Shown: in pieces, positions 1 through 8,686 of the stretch
Numbering within the stretch: position 1 is the stretch's first letter
Layout: every line of letters starts with the position of its first letter
Source of the DNA: Actinomyces procaprae
GTDB lineage: Bacteria; Actinomycetota; Actinomycetes; Actinomycetales; Actinomycetaceae
Assembly (NCBI RefSeq): GCF_004798665.1
Contig: NZ_CP039292.1
Span: 1,302,001 to 1,366,000, forward strand
DNA: 64,000 nucleotides
Reading direction: 5' to 3'
Made by a program: the position numbers and the translations under genes
The notes under the pieces: model-generated
Seen by the model: only the letters and a program-made list of their open reading frames with translations
Databases searched by the model: none
What the model was told of the DNA's origin: nothing

Positions 1-735
1 CGGTCCGTGCGCCCCGCCGTCGCGCTGGTGGGTAGCGACTACCGCGGCAAGGAGATTGCCGGCCGGGCCGCGGTCCTGCTGGGCTCGGCCTGCGCCTCCG
101 ATGTGGGTGACCTGGAAGTGGTCGGCAGTGAGCTGCGGGCCTCCAAGCTGGTCCTGTCGGGCACCTGGTCCACCACCATGACCGTGTCCGCGCAGTCCGA
201 CCACACCCCGGTCATCTCGGTGCACCCCAGTGCCGTAGAGCCGGCGTCCCCCGCCGCGGGCGAGGCGGAGATCCCCGTCGAGCCCCTGGACGTGCCGTTG
301 TCTGCGGAGGCCGCAGCCGTCAAGGTCGTCTCCCGCGAGGTCTCCGACGCCGCCGCGGGCCCCGACCTGGCCGAGGCGCAGCGCGTCGTGGTCATGGGGC
401 GCGGCACAGACGGCGACCTCGGCCTGGTGCATTCGCTCGCCGACCCGCTCGACGCCGCCATCGGCGCGACCCGCGTGGCCTGCGACGAGGGCTGGATCGA
501 GCGTTCCGCACAGGTCGGGCAGACCGGTGTCTCCATAGCCCCCAGTCTGTATATCGGGCTGGGCGTGTCCGGCGCAGTCCACCACACCAGCGGCATCCAG
601 GGCGCCGGCACGATTGTTGCGGTCTGCGACGACTCGGAGGCGCCGATCTTCGAGATGGCCGACTACGGCGTGGTCGGCGACGTCGCCGAGGTCGTGCCCC
701 AGCTGGTGGAGGAGCTGGCGCGCCTGCGCGGCTGA
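1..735 (+). CDS. etfA: Electron transfer flavoprotein alpha subunit, 5' end cut by the window edge
   Basis: EtfA is the FAD-binding half of the EtfAB heterodimer, which passes electrons from acyl-CoA and related dehydrogenases to the quinone pool. The reading frame is open to the first base, so the gene starts outside the window; the GTG at position 7 is internal. About 244 residues are visible against 280-320 for the family. The C-terminal FAD domain is clear: GRGTDGD, the stretch around DEGWIERSAQVGQTG, the SGAVHHTSGI segment that contacts FAD, and EAPIFEMADYGVVGD near the end. In M. tuberculosis the orthologue lies in the same neighbourhood as iscS and mnmA, which also occur here. A strong hairpin follows 27 bases after the stop. 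Confidence 0.93.
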   Translation, partial: RSVRPAVALVGSDYRGKEIAGRAAVLLGSACASDVGDLEVVGSELRASKLVLSGTWSTTMTVSAQSDHTPVISVHPSAVEPASPAAGEAEIPVEPLDVPLSAEAAAVKVVSREVSDAAAGPDLAEAQRVVVMGRGTDGDLGLVHSLADPLDAAIGATRVACDEGWIERSAQVGQTGVSIAPSLYIGLGVSGAVHHTSGIQGAGTIVAVCDDSEAPIFEMADYGVVGDVAEVVPQLVEELARLRG

Positions 736-761
736 GCGCCACCCGCTGGACCTCCGACATT

Positions 762-795
762 CCGCCCCGTCCCGGTTCGTGCCGGGGCGGGGCGG
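762..795 (+). terminator. Hairpin terminator downstream of etfA
   Basis: A 14-bp stem, CCGCCCCGTCCCGG pairing with CCGGGGCGGGGCGG (one G-U), encloses a 6-base loop. It lies just after the etfA stop and before the repeat-rich gap. There is no U-tract, as is common in high-GC actinobacteria. Confidence 0.6.
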
Positions 796-804
796 CCTCA
801 CACG

Positions 805-872
805 CCGAGATCGGTACTTCTTACGTGCCGAGATCGGTAGTTGTTACGTGCTGAGGTCGGTAGATATGGCGC
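805..872 (+). repeat. Family A 23-bp tandem repeat, locus 1
   Basis: Three contiguous units start at 805, 828 and 851. Each begins CCGAGATCGGTA (the third CTGAGGTCGGTAG) and the first two end TTACGTG; the third decays after about 15 bases. The same unit recurs at 7165-7250 and 31598-31665. It lies about 70 bases 3' of etfA, in the same orientation as that gene. Confidence 0.85.
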
Positions 873-1314
873 TCTTCGTGTTTGTGGGTGTGGTGGTTGG
901 GTGCCGTGGGTGGTTGTGTTCGGGGCGCACCGGTCCGGCTAGGTGGTTGTGTTCGGGGCGAGGAGGTCGTGTTCGCCTGTGCAGGTTCGTGTTCGGGCTG
1001 TTGAGGAAGTTTTGGCCGGTCAGAGGGCTGTCGCCGGGCTGGCGGGGAGTTCCTTGGGCCGATGTCGGGCTGGATACGTGGACGTTGACCTGAACGCGCG
1101 GGCCGTGGTGTCTGGCGCGTCGTGGCTGGGTCGTGTTGTGTGAGTCGTTTGTGCTGGTGGGGCGGTGCTGGCGGTGTGGGTGCCTCCGGGCGGGCGGGTC
1201 TGTGTGCTCGGTGAGGATTGTTGTGCGCAGTCGAGCGTCCAGGGCGGTTTCCGCGGTGTTGGGGGCCTGGTTGTCGGCAGTCGAGGGGGCGGGCGGGGTC
1301 TTGTGCTGCCCTGG

Positions 1315-1425
1315 TTGGACCGCTCACGCGCGGTTGGACCGCTCACGCGCGGTTGGACCGCTGTAACCGGTGGCTAGGGCGGTCCAACGGGGGCGCAGGG
1401 GTCCAACGGGGGCACAGGGGTCCAA
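1315..1425. repeat. Family B mirrored box array, locus 1
   Basis: TTGGACC boxes start at 1315, 1334 and 1353 (period 19). After a 28-base centre step, GGTCCAA boxes start at 1381, 1400 and 1419 (period 19). The 3' flank, beginning GGCAGGCTCAACGGCC, is found inverted beside the locus-3 copy. The period is not a multiple of three, so the array is not coding. Confidence 0.85.
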
Positions 1426-1820
1426 CTGGCAGGCTCAACGGCCGCGCACACAGACACCCGAACGCGCAGCGCCACCCGAGCGCTCACACAACAGGACCTG
1501 GCGCGCATGCTCTGGCCCGGCTCCCGTCCGTCGCGCCGTGTAGCGCGCCGCCGGGGCGTGCGCCCATGACCCCCGGCCAGCCGCAGCCCCCTGGCTCGCC
1601 CCGCCCCCGAGTGCAAGGAGCCTGTTCCTAGGGATTTTGAGACCGATTTGGCGAGTGACAGCCACGCTCCCGAGTGCGAGGAGCCTGTAGGCCCGATGAC
1701 GAACCGCTTCTTCGTGGGGCATGGAGGCTGGCGGCGCGAGCACCCGTCGCGGGGCGGCGTCTTGGACGTACAGGGAGTGGGGTCAGGGCCGGGGGTAGAT
1801 CGTTGGGTGCGACCCTTCGG

Positions 1821-1915
1821 CCTCTGCTACGCCGGTTTGACCTCTGCTGAAGGGTCCAGAACCGTTCAGCAGACACCTAACTGGCGTAGTAAACCCCGAA
1901 CCGGCGTAGCAGACG
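1821..1915. repeat. Family C nested palindromic element, locus 1
   Basis: The outer arms, CTCTGCTACGCCGGTT and AACCGGCGTAGCAGAC, are complementary at 15 of 16 positions. Inside lies a second perfect pair, TCTGCTGAA and TTCAGCAGA (1843-1851 and 1865-1873). A related copy lies at 40713-40847. The terminal inverted repeats and small size resemble a MITE or REP-like element, but no target-site duplication was established. Confidence 0.65.
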
Positions 1916-2170
1916 ACGTCAGCGCAAAGCACGCGGGCAAGCCGACTCCAGGCTCCACCCACACCCACAAACACCAAGCGCCAGATATGGCGCAGCAGCG
2001 CACTGTGCACAACCGCGGTGTGGTGGGGCTGGTCGGCGCGCCGGGCCGAAGCCTGTTGACTTACGCACGCCACATGTGTCATTGTACTAGGGCAGCAATA
2101 CAGTTGACCTCCGGTCGCCTGCCGCCTGCGCTCATGAGCTGATTCGTCCACCCACCAGAGAGGAGGCCTC

Positions 2171-2566
2171 GTGGATCTTGACGGCTCCCGGCCGATCTGG
2201 CTGCAACTAGTCGATGACTTCCGCCTGCGGATCGTCACCGGCGCCTGGCCAACCGGCACCCGGATACCCAGCGTGCGCGAACTTGCCGCGCAATCCGGCG
2301 TCAACCCCAACACCGTCCAACGCGCCCTCGCCGAACTCGATCGCACCGGCCTGACCGGCACCGAACGGACCGCAGGCCGCTTCGTCACCACGGATACCGC
2401 CGTCGTCGACGCCGTGCGCCGAGAGCTCGCCACCGGTGCCGCGGACGCCTTCATCACTGCCCTCACCGCCGTCGGCATGGACTTGGCGCAGGCGTCTGCG
2501 CTCCTGCAGGAGCGCTGGAGCGACCGTCCGGACATGCCCCAGGCAGACCAAGGAGAAAACTCATGA
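2171..2566 (+). CDS. GntR-family transcriptional regulator, YtrA subfamily
   Basis: This is a 131-residue regulator with an N-terminal winged helix-turn-helix (about residues 8-75, including PSVRELAAQSGVNPNTVQRA) and only a short helical C-terminal tail. That architecture is typical of the YtrA subfamily, whose members repress the ABC transporter encoded just downstream. The GTG start is set by a strong GAGAGGAGG ribosome site 5-6 bases upstream. Its stop overlaps the ATPase start as ATGA, so regulator and transporter form one coupled operon. Autoregulation of the operon is inferred from the family. The substrate signal is unknown. Confidence 0.88.
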   Translation: MDLDGSRPIWLQLVDDFRLRIVTGAWPTGTRIPSVRELAAQSGVNPNTVQRALAELDRTGLTGTERTAGRFVTTDTAVVDAVRRELATGAADAFITALTAVGMDLAQASALLQERWSDRPDMPQADQGENS

Positions 2567-3327
2567 ACCGGCACTCATCGGCTCCGCCGTCGCCCGCGGC
2601 GCGCTTCACCGCCATCCCCGTACCCGACGGCGCCACGCCACTGATCCGGGTGGCGCACCTGACCAAGGCCTACCGCGGCCGCCCCGCGCTGGCGGACCTG
2701 ACCCTGGACCTACCGGCCGGCCGGATCATCGGCCTCATGGGCTCCAACGGCTCGGGTAAGACCACCCTGCTGAAGATCCTGGCCGGCCTGTTGTCGGACT
2801 ACGACGGCCGAGTGCAGGTAGGCGGCCACGCTCCCGGGCCGCAGTCCAAGGCGCTGGTCGCCTTCCTGCCCGACGCCGACTTCCTGGCCTCGGGGCTCAA
2901 GGCCGAGCAGGCAATCGGCATGTTCTCCCGGCTCTTCCCCGACTTCGACGCCGACCGCGCCCACGAGTTGGTGGAGTTCTTCGGCCTGCCCAAGGACCGG
3001 AGCCTGAAGGAGATGAGCAAGGGCATGGGGGAGAAGCTGCGCGTCAGCCTGATCATGGCGCGCCGCGCCCGTGTCTACCTGCTGGACGAACCCATCTCCG
3101 GGGTTGACCCCGCCGCGCGGGACGTCATCCTCAGAGGCGTCCTGCACAACTTCGACCCCGAGGCACTGATGGTGATCTCCACCCATCTGATCGCCGACGT
3201 GGAGCCGATCGTCGACTCCGTCGTCTTCCTCAAGGACGGACGCCTGCTGCTGGCCGGCGACGCCGATGACCTGCGTGAGGCTCACGGCATGAGCCTGGAC
3301 GCCCTGTTTAGGAAGGAGTACCGCTGA
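2563..3327 (+). CDS. ABC transporter ATP-binding protein
   Basis: A 254-residue ATPase with Walker A GSNGSGKT (60-67), a signature region written MSKGMGEKLR (151-160) in place of LSGGQ, Walker B VYLLDEP (171-177) and the switch histidine H208 in STHL. The degenerate signature is usual in YtrB-type and BcrA-like exporters. It overlaps the regulator by four bases and the membrane protein by one base (TGATG), so all three are translated together. It probably drives the six-helix permease that follows. Export of an antimicrobial or envelope-stress molecule is typical for YtrA-linked systems, but the substrate cannot be read from sequence. Confidence 0.92.
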   Translation: MNRHSSAPPSPAARFTAIPVPDGATPLIRVAHLTKAYRGRPALADLTLDLPAGRIIGLMGSNGSGKTTLLKILAGLLSDYDGRVQVGGHAPGPQSKALVAFLPDADFLASGLKAEQAIGMFSRLFPDFDADRAHELVEFFGLPKDRSLKEMSKGMGEKLRVSLIMARRARVYLLDEPISGVDPAARDVILRGVLHNFDPEALMVISTHLIADVEPIVDSVVFLKDGRLLLAGDADDLREAHGMSLDALFRKEYR

Positions 3328-4142
3328 TGCTGCGCACACTGTTCACCGAGGAGATCCGCTTCCTGGCTCCCATACACCTGAAGATGCTCGGCATCTGGAC
3401 GGTATTCGGGCTGGTCTTTCTCGGAATCGCGTTTCTGAACCTGCCGGTGCTGAATGCAATCGGGGCGCTTGGTGCGGTAATCTCCTTCGGCCTGTCCATA
3501 CCGGGGGTGCTCATCCACACCGCCTCCGAGTACTGGCAATCCATGTACGGCTCACGCGGCTACCTGACCATGAGCATCCCGGCGCGCGGCCGCACGCTCT
3601 ACGCCGCCAAGGTGCTCTACGCCTTCGCGGCCGGCCTGGTGATGATGTGCTTCACCGCGGTGGGCCTGTTGACGACAGCCTGGGTGATGGCGCGGGCCCA
3701 GGGAATTGGCCTCGGAGAGTTGCTCCAACCCATTCGTGAAATGCTGGACCTCGTCAGCACCGGCTGGGTGATCGGATTCATTGTGTACATGATCGTGGAG
3801 CTTGCCTGCGTGATCGTGTGCGTGTCCGCGATTATGAGCATCGGGGCGCAAGGACGCTGGAACCGTTTAGGATTCGGCGCGCCGCTGGTCGGCTTCGTGG
3901 GCCTGTATGTGGTGGCGCAGGCGCTTTCGCTGGCGCTGCTGCTGACTGTGCCGGTGAGCATTGGGATTCCATCCGGGGACATCGTGAATACATGGATGCT
4001 GCCGGACTTCATTGAGGCGGTGCGCACGGGCGGCGACCCGAACCTGCTGGGGCTGGGGTTCATCGCCGTGTGGCCGGTGCTGGCGGTGGTGCTGGGGGTG
4101 TGGGGAGTGCGCTCCATCGAGCACCACACCTCCCTGCGTTGA
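3327..4142 (+). CDS. ABC transporter permease (six-helix membrane protein)
   Basis: A 271-residue integral membrane protein with about six hydrophobic segments (roughly residues 20-38, 45-65, 95-120, 145-170, 183-210 and 240-262). It lacks an EAA loop, which fits an ABC-2-like exporter subunit rather than an importer permease. It is the last gene of the GntR-ABC operon and converges on mnmA 28 bases later. No specific family name was recognised; the role rests on the topology and the preceding ATPase. Confidence 0.8.
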   Translation: MLRTLFTEEIRFLAPIHLKMLGIWTVFGLVFLGIAFLNLPVLNAIGALGAVISFGLSIPGVLIHTASEYWQSMYGSRGYLTMSIPARGRTLYAAKVLYAFAAGLVMMCFTAVGLLTTAWVMARAQGIGLGELLQPIREMLDLVSTGWVIGFIVYMIVELACVIVCVSAIMSIGAQGRWNRLGFGAPLVGFVGLYVVAQALSLALLLTVPVSIGIPSGDIVNTWMLPDFIEAVRTGGDPNLLGLGFIAVWPVLAVVLGVWGVRSIEHHTSLR

Positions 4143-4170
4143 ACGGCAGCTGCTTGGCCGGGTGCGCGGT

Positions 4171-5289
4171 TCAGGCGACTGTCGCCTGGGCCAGCACCCG
4201 GCCGCCGTCGTCCCCGCCATAGACGACGACGCTCTGTCCAGCGGCCAGGCCACGTAGGGGCTGGCGCAGGACGGCGTGCAGTGTGCTGTCGGCGGCGTCC
4301 ACGGTCACGTCCGCGGGCACCGGGCGGCCGTGCGCCCGCACCTGCACGGTCACGTCCTGCCAGCCGACGCCGTCGGCGAGTGAATCGGGGGAGCCCAGCA
4401 GCACCAGGTCCCTGCCGTCAACGACGGTGCGCTGCAGCAGCTCGGCGGGGCCGACGACGACCTCGTTGGTGCTCGGGCGCGTCTCAATTACGTACCGGGG
4501 GCGGCCGTCGGCGGCGGGACGGGTCAGTCCCAGGCCCTTGCGCTGACCGACGGTGAAGCCGAAGTAGCCTTCGTGGGTGCCGAGCACCTCGCCGTCGGGG
4601 GAGACGATGCTGCCCTCCTGGACGCCGAGGCTGCGCTGCAGGAAGCCGCGAGTGTCGCCGTCGGCGACGAAGCAGATGTCGTAGGAGTCCGGCTTATCCG
4701 CCACGGGCAGGCCGCGGCGCTCGGCCTCGGCCCGCACCGTCGCCTTGGAGGGGGCATCCCCGAGGGGGAACAGGGCGCGCGAAAGTCCCTCGCGCCCGGA
4801 GACGGCCAGCACGTAGGACTGATCCTTGGCCGCATCGGCGGCGCGGCGCAGTTCCAGGGTGTTCGCCTCACCTGGGCGGCCGTCTGCGGCGCCGCCGCGC
4901 AGGCGGGCGTAGTGCCCGGTGACGACGGCGTCGAAGCCCAAGGCCAGGCCGCGCTCCAGCAGCACGTCGAACTTGACCCGCTCATTGCAGCGCACGCAAG
5001 GGTTGGGGGTGCGGCCGGCGCGGTACTCGGACAGGAAGTCAGCGACCACTCGCTCCTCGAACTCCTCCGACAGGTCCCACACATAGAAGGGGATGCCCAG
5101 GACCTCGGCAGCCCAGCGGGCGTCGCCGGCGTCCTCGATGGAGCAGCAGCCGCGGGCGCCGGAGCGCGTGGCTGCCCGGTTGCGGGTCAGTGCCATGTGG
5201 ACGCCGACCACCTCGTGACCGGCCTCGACGGCGCGCGCGGCGGCGACGGCGGAGTCGACTCCGCCGGACATGGCTGCCAGTACGCGCAC
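4171..5289 (-). CDS. mnmA: tRNA-specific 2-thiouridylase MnmA
   Basis: MnmA thiolates U34 of Lys, Glu and Gln tRNAs using sulfur relayed from a cysteine desulfurase. The 372-residue protein has the ATP PP-loop SGGVDS (8-13), the NPCVRCN catalytic motif (C101) and the second catalytic cysteine C206 in [11 protein letters not shown], followed by the C-terminal beta-barrel. The GTG start is chosen because it is preceded by GAAGGAG at 5 bases and begins directly with RVLAAMSGG; the frame is open further upstream without homology. In many actinobacteria it follows the cysteine desulfurase directly; here two surface-protein genes stand between them. Confidence 0.93.
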   Translation of the reverse strand: MRVLAAMSGGVDSAVAAARAVEAGHEVVGVHMALTRNRAATRSGARGCCSIEDAGDARWAAEVLGIPFYVWDLSEEFEERVVADFLSEYRAGRTPNPCVRCNERVKFDVLLERGLALGFDAVVTGHYARLRGGAADGRPGEANTLELRRAADAAKDQSYVLAVSGREGLSRALFPLGDAPSKATVRAEAERRGLPVADKPDSYDICFVADGDTRGFLQRSLGVQEGSIVSPDGEVLGTHEGYFGFTVGQRKGLGLTRPAADGRPRYVIETRPSTNEVVVGPAELLQRTVVDGRDLVLLGSPDSLADGVGWQDVTVQVRAHGRPVPADVTVDAADSTLHAVLRQPLRGLAAGQSVVVYGGDDGGRVLAQATVA

Positions 5290-5467
5290 GTGTGCTCCTT
5301 CTGCCGCTGGCTGTGTCGCTCGGGCGCCTTTGGCGCCCCGGTTGGGCGGGTGCAGCCTACCGCTGGGGGAGGACGGGCGGGCTGTTGGGCTGGACACCCG
5401 CTTGGGCGGGTCCCCGTCGAAGAGCGTTACTGGCTGCGAGGCGCGGTTCAAGACGTGGGTGGTGGTG

Positions 5468-6295
5468 TCAGTGTCCTTGTTGGGTTTCGGCTTGGTCGGT
5501 GAGGTAGGTGAGGGTGCGTACGAGGTCGTAGGGGGTGGTGGTGTTGGTGGTGGTGATGGTTCCGGTGATGGGGGTGGTGGTGCCTCCGGCGGGGGTGTAG
5601 GTGGCTTTCCAGGTGGTGGTCAGGGTGGTGGTTACGTCTTGGGCGGTGTGGGTGTAGCGGTGGGTGACGGTCTGGTTGGGCCACGGGGCTCCGGGGGTGG
5701 TGGTTGTGGTGGTGGTGCCGTCGCCCCAGTCCCAGGTGTAGCTGGTGGGGGTGGCGTGGATGGTTACCGGGGTGCCGGCGACGGTGGTGGTCAGTACCTG
5801 GGTGTCGGGGCTGGTGTAGACGATGAAGTCCTTGCTGATCAGGACCTGGTCGCCCGGGGGCTGGCGGGTGATGCCCGAGCCCTGGGCCAGGAGGGTGGCG
5901 GCGTCGGTGGCGGTGACGGTGACTACTACTGTGCCTCCGGCGGTGGCGTCGGGGGCGTCCAGGCACTTTAGCCAGATGGGGCGTACGCCGCTGGGGGAGG
6001 AGATGGTGCCGTAGGGGCACTGGTGGGTGGGTGGCCCGTACTTGTAGCGCACGCCGTCGGTGCTTGGCTGCTGCGCGCCTCCGGGGTAGCCGCCCCCGGG
6101 GACCGGCGCGCCCGGAACCGACTCCACCACCTCTTGCGACCGCCCACCAGAAACAGTCACAGAATTACCGGACGCGTATGATCTGATGCTCGGATCGTTT
6201 TGAGTGGCAGCTGCCGCACATGGCGCAACCCATACTGCGGACAATGCGAGAACGTAAGCTGCTGTAAGTCTGATCGAGCTTCTTTGAAAGCTCAT
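5468..6295 (-). CDS. Secreted Thr-rich protein with a PKD-like domain
   Basis: The 275-residue product starts with a signal peptide (hydrophobic residues 8-28, likely cleavage after the AAAA near 30). WDWGDG (188-193) is the hallmark turn of PKD-type beta-sandwich domains, and the C-terminal third is very rich in threonine. Two cysteines (C93, C111) could form a disulfide. There is no LPXTG motif or C-terminal membrane anchor, so it is probably released or held by partners. It overlaps the upstream lipoprotein gene by ATGA, suggesting the two act together at the cell surface. Function is unknown. Confidence 0.78.
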   Translation of the reverse strand: MSFQRSSIRLTAAYVLALSAVWVAPCAAAATQNDPSIRSYASGNSVTVSGGRSQEVVESVPGAPVPGGGYPGGAQQPSTDGVRYKYGPPTHQCPYGTISSPSGVRPIWLKCLDAPDATAGGTVVVTVTATDAATLLAQGSGITRQPPGDQVLISKDFIVYTSPDTQVLTTTVAGTPVTIHATPTSYTWDWGDGTTTTTTTPGAPWPNQTVTHRYTHTAQDVTTTLTTTWKATYTPAGGTTTPITGTITTTNTTTPYDLVRTLTYLTDQAETQQGH

Positions 6296-6966
6296 TGTGA
6301 ATCGCCTCCGTTATCTTGGGTTGCCTCAACGGCTTCGATGTGCCAGTCGCTAGTAGTCCAGTAGAGCTGGATCAACAGGATGTCGTCGGCTGTCTCCACA
6401 GTTGATTGCGTGCCGTCCCCTGAATGTGCCGTGTGGGCTTCAGACACTATTTGGCTGCGTACGACGTAGCGGTTGGGGTCCTCCTGGTCGGTCCACCACT
6501 CCAGCGGCGTGATCTCCTGACCCCAGGGGTCAACCCACCCGCCGGCTTCATGGCGCTCGTATACGTCATCTGCCACGCTGTTGCAGAATTCGCAGTCGTC
6601 GTCGCTCATGTTCTTCCAGGCGTCCAGGTCGCCTGTCGCGAATACGTACGGGAACAGCTCAAGGAAGTATGTGGCTGCGTCGGCTGCGCCGGTGGGGGTG
6701 AACTCCGGGGTGTAGGGGTCCGGGGGCTCCATGGCCAGGGCGGTGGCCCTGGCCTCGGCCTGCTCGGGCGGGAGCGTGGGCGTGGCGGCGGCGGTGGGCG
6801 AGGGGGTCCAGGCAGGGGTGGGCAGGCCGCTCGCCCCGCTGTCGTGCGAGCAGCCGGCCCCGAGGAGAACCAGGCCGAGCGCGGCGGCGAGCCGGGCCAG
6901 GGAAATAGTGGACAGTGGTCTGCGGCGCCGGCGGGATACCGAGCGGGTTGCGGGAGTAGTGGACAT
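6292..6966 (-). CDS. Lipoprotein, DUF6318-like
   Basis: The 224-residue protein has a basic N-terminus, a hydrophobic segment and a lipobox-like LLGAGC, with C39 as the probable lipidated cysteine; position -3 is glycine, so the box is not ideal. A Pro/Thr-rich linker (about 45-75) leads to a globular domain with DDDCEFC and EWWTDQ, resembling the DUF6318 family of actinobacterial lipoproteins. That family assignment is from memory. It is coupled to the PKD-like gene and faces the family A repeat upstream. Confidence 0.72.
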   Translation of the reverse strand: MSTTPATRSVSRRRRRPLSTISLARLAAALGLVLLGAGCSHDSGASGLPTPAWTPSPTAAATPTLPPEQAEARATALAMEPPDPYTPEFTPTGAADAATYFLELFPYVFATGDLDAWKNMSDDDCEFCNSVADDVYERHEAGGWVDPWGQEITPLEWWTDQEDPNRYVVRSQIVSEAHTAHSGDGTQSTVETADDILLIQLYWTTSDWHIEAVEATQDNGGDSQ

Positions 6967-7164
6967 GAGAGGGCGGCCTCCTCGTCGAGGACCCGGATGG
7001 GACTAGCTGGGATGCCGGCTTGTCACCGACGCCCGCAACCGTACCGAGACCAGCGCGGTGGCGCCACCCCGGAGTCAGCGCCTGTGGAAAACCTGGTTGT
7101 GGTGGTGGAACGTGCCCCCGGTGTCGTAGGCCGCTGGATGTTCTCCTGCGAGCCATGGCCCGCC

Positions 7165-7250
7165 ACAACTACCGACCTCGGCACGTAACAACTACCGACC
7201 TCGGCACGTAATATCTACCGACCTCGGCACGTAAGATCTACCGACCTCGG
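7165..7250 (-). repeat. Family A 23-bp tandem repeat, locus 2
   Basis: Three full units (7182-7204, 7205-7227, 7228-7250 in plus coordinates) and one partial unit beyond them read as the consensus on the minus strand, the orientation of the adjacent desulfurase gene. The repeat runs into that gene: the restored reading frame ends on the TAG inside CGAGGTCGGTAG, so the repeat supplies the last codons and the stop. Confidence 0.88.
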
Positions 7251-8466
7251 CGCTGGTGGGCGCGGCGGGCGGTGCGCACGGCGTCAGGCAGAGCCGCCAG
7301 CAGGCGCTCCACATCCTGGGTGCCTGTCTCCCGGCCCATGGAGCAGCGCAGCGTCGCCCGCGCCGCCTCCTCCCCGTAGCCCATCGCCAGCAGCACGTGG
7401 CTCGGCCGGGAGACCCCCGCATGGCAGGCCGACCCGGCCGACACATCGAATCCGGCCATGTCCAGTGCCATGAGCAGCGCCTCGGCGTCGGCGTCCTCCA
7501 CCCACAGGTGCGCCGTCCCCGGCAGGTGCGCCACGCCGTCGGGCAGCGTCGCATGCACGCCCTCGACCGCGCTCGCCCCCGCCAGCAGGCGCTCGCGCAG
7601 TCCCTCCAGCCGCACCGCCTCCGCTGCCCGCTCGGCCACCGCCAGCTCCACGGCCAGCGCCAGCGCCCGCGCCCCGACCACGTCCTGCGTGCCCGAGCGC
7701 AGCCCGCGCTCCTGCCGCCCGCCCCCATCGGCGCCACCAGCGTGAAGTCGCGCCGCGCAATCAGGGCGCCGACGCCGACCGGCGCGCCGAGCTTGTGCCC
7801 GCTCAGCGACAGCGCATCCAGCCCCCAGCCGTGAAAGTCCAGCGGCACCCGGCCCGCCGCCGCCACCGCGTCGGTGTGCACAGGCACATAACCCGGCGCG
7901 CCCGGGCGATTGGCCCCGGTCGCCGCGCGCACCGCCGCCACGATCCCGGCCAGGTCCTGCACCACCCCGGTCTCGTTGTTCGCCGCCATCACGCTCACCA
8001 GGCAGGCGCCGCCCGCCAGCGCCGCGCGGAGCTCACCGGCCTCCACCCGCCCGGCGCCGTCGACCGGCAGCGGCACGTGCTCGGCCCCCAGCTGCGTGGC
8101 CGCGGTGCGCGCACTGTCCAGGACCGCCGGATGCTCGATCGGGGAGGTGACCACGTGCGGACGCTCCACTCCGGCGGCCCGGGCTGCCAGCACTCGTCCG
8201 GCGACCGCCAGCGCGTCGGCCTCCGTGCCACCGCCGGTGAGGATCACCTCGTGCGGGTCCACGCCCAGCGCCGCCGCCAGTCGGGACCGCGCCTGCGCCA
8301 AAAGCGCCCCGGCCCGCCGTCCCGAGGCGTGCTGCGCCGACGGATTCGCCCACCCGCCCAGGCCGTCGGCCAGGTCGCGGGCCACCTGCTCGGCCACCTC
8401 CGCCCGCACGGGCGTGGTGGCGGCATGGTCGAGGTAGACGCGTGCGGTGGTGGTTCCGGAGCTCAT
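7238..8466 (-). pseudogene. Cysteine desulfurase (IscS/NifS class V), frameshifted
   Basis: This PLP enzyme strips sulfur from cysteine for Fe-S clusters and MnmA. The first part, from ATG at 8466, carries the DHAATTP start, H112, NNETG and the PLP lysine K225 in SGHKLG. The frame then breaks at a G-run (minus strand; plus 7722-7726). Adding one G gives GGGRQERGLRSGTQD, the usual conserved stretch, and continues to the catalytic cysteine in SAGSACHAG and a stop at 7238. Both halves keep catalytic residues, so the break is either very recent or a homopolymer sequencing error. The expected PLP-contacting glutamine (Q183 in E. coli IscS) is alanine here (A202). Confidence 0.85.
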
Positions 8467-8488
8467 GCGGGCAGCGTATCCGCCCCAG

Positions 8489-8600
8489 TTGGACCCCCGA
8501 ATCCCACTTGGACCGCTTGCGCCCACTTGGACCGCCGTAGCCAGTGGTTACGGCGGTCCATCCGCGCGCAAGCGGTCCATCCGCGCGCAAGCGGTCCATC
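8489..8600. repeat. Family B mirrored box array, locus 2
   Basis: TTGGACC boxes start at 8489, 8508 and 8527; GGTCCAT boxes start at 8555, 8574 and 8593. Period (19) and centre step (28) match the other two loci exactly. The centre forms a perfect 11-bp stem, GGACCGCCGTA with TACGGCGGTCC. The array sits between the divergent desulfurase and nudC starts. Confidence 0.87.
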
Positions 8601-8674
8601 CGCGCCCGTGGGGGCTGTCTACGCGTCCGGGAACATGCGCACCGCACCCGCGCCCCGCTCACCGCACCCGTGCT

Positions 8675-8680
8675 TAGGCT
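8675..8680 (+). promoter_or_regulatory. -10 box TAGGCT, leaderless nudC promoter
   Basis: TAGGCT ends six bases before the nudC ATG and no Shine-Dalgarno lies between, so transcription would start at or next to the start codon. Confidence 0.55.
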
Positions 8681-8686
8681 GCCCCC

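Larger units (their letters stand above)
736..2170. other. 1.4 kb gene-free, repeat-rich intergenic region
   Basis: No reading frame here has a convincing start, codon use or recognisable domain; the longer open frames are low-complexity Pro/Arg/Thr translations. The stretch holds one copy each of repeat families A, B and C, listed separately. Bases about 1142-1500 resemble the reverse complement of 24795-25245, and a short GTTTGTGGGTGTGG-type segment near 880 recurs inverted near 41110. No promoter was assigned except by proximity to the GntR gene that follows. Confidence 0.7.

Noticed and set aside
821..1327. 168-residue Pro/Thr/His-rich frame in the etfA-gntR gap
   Set aside because: No ribosome site, no leaderless promoter pattern, low complexity, and it crosses the family A and approaches the family B repeats.
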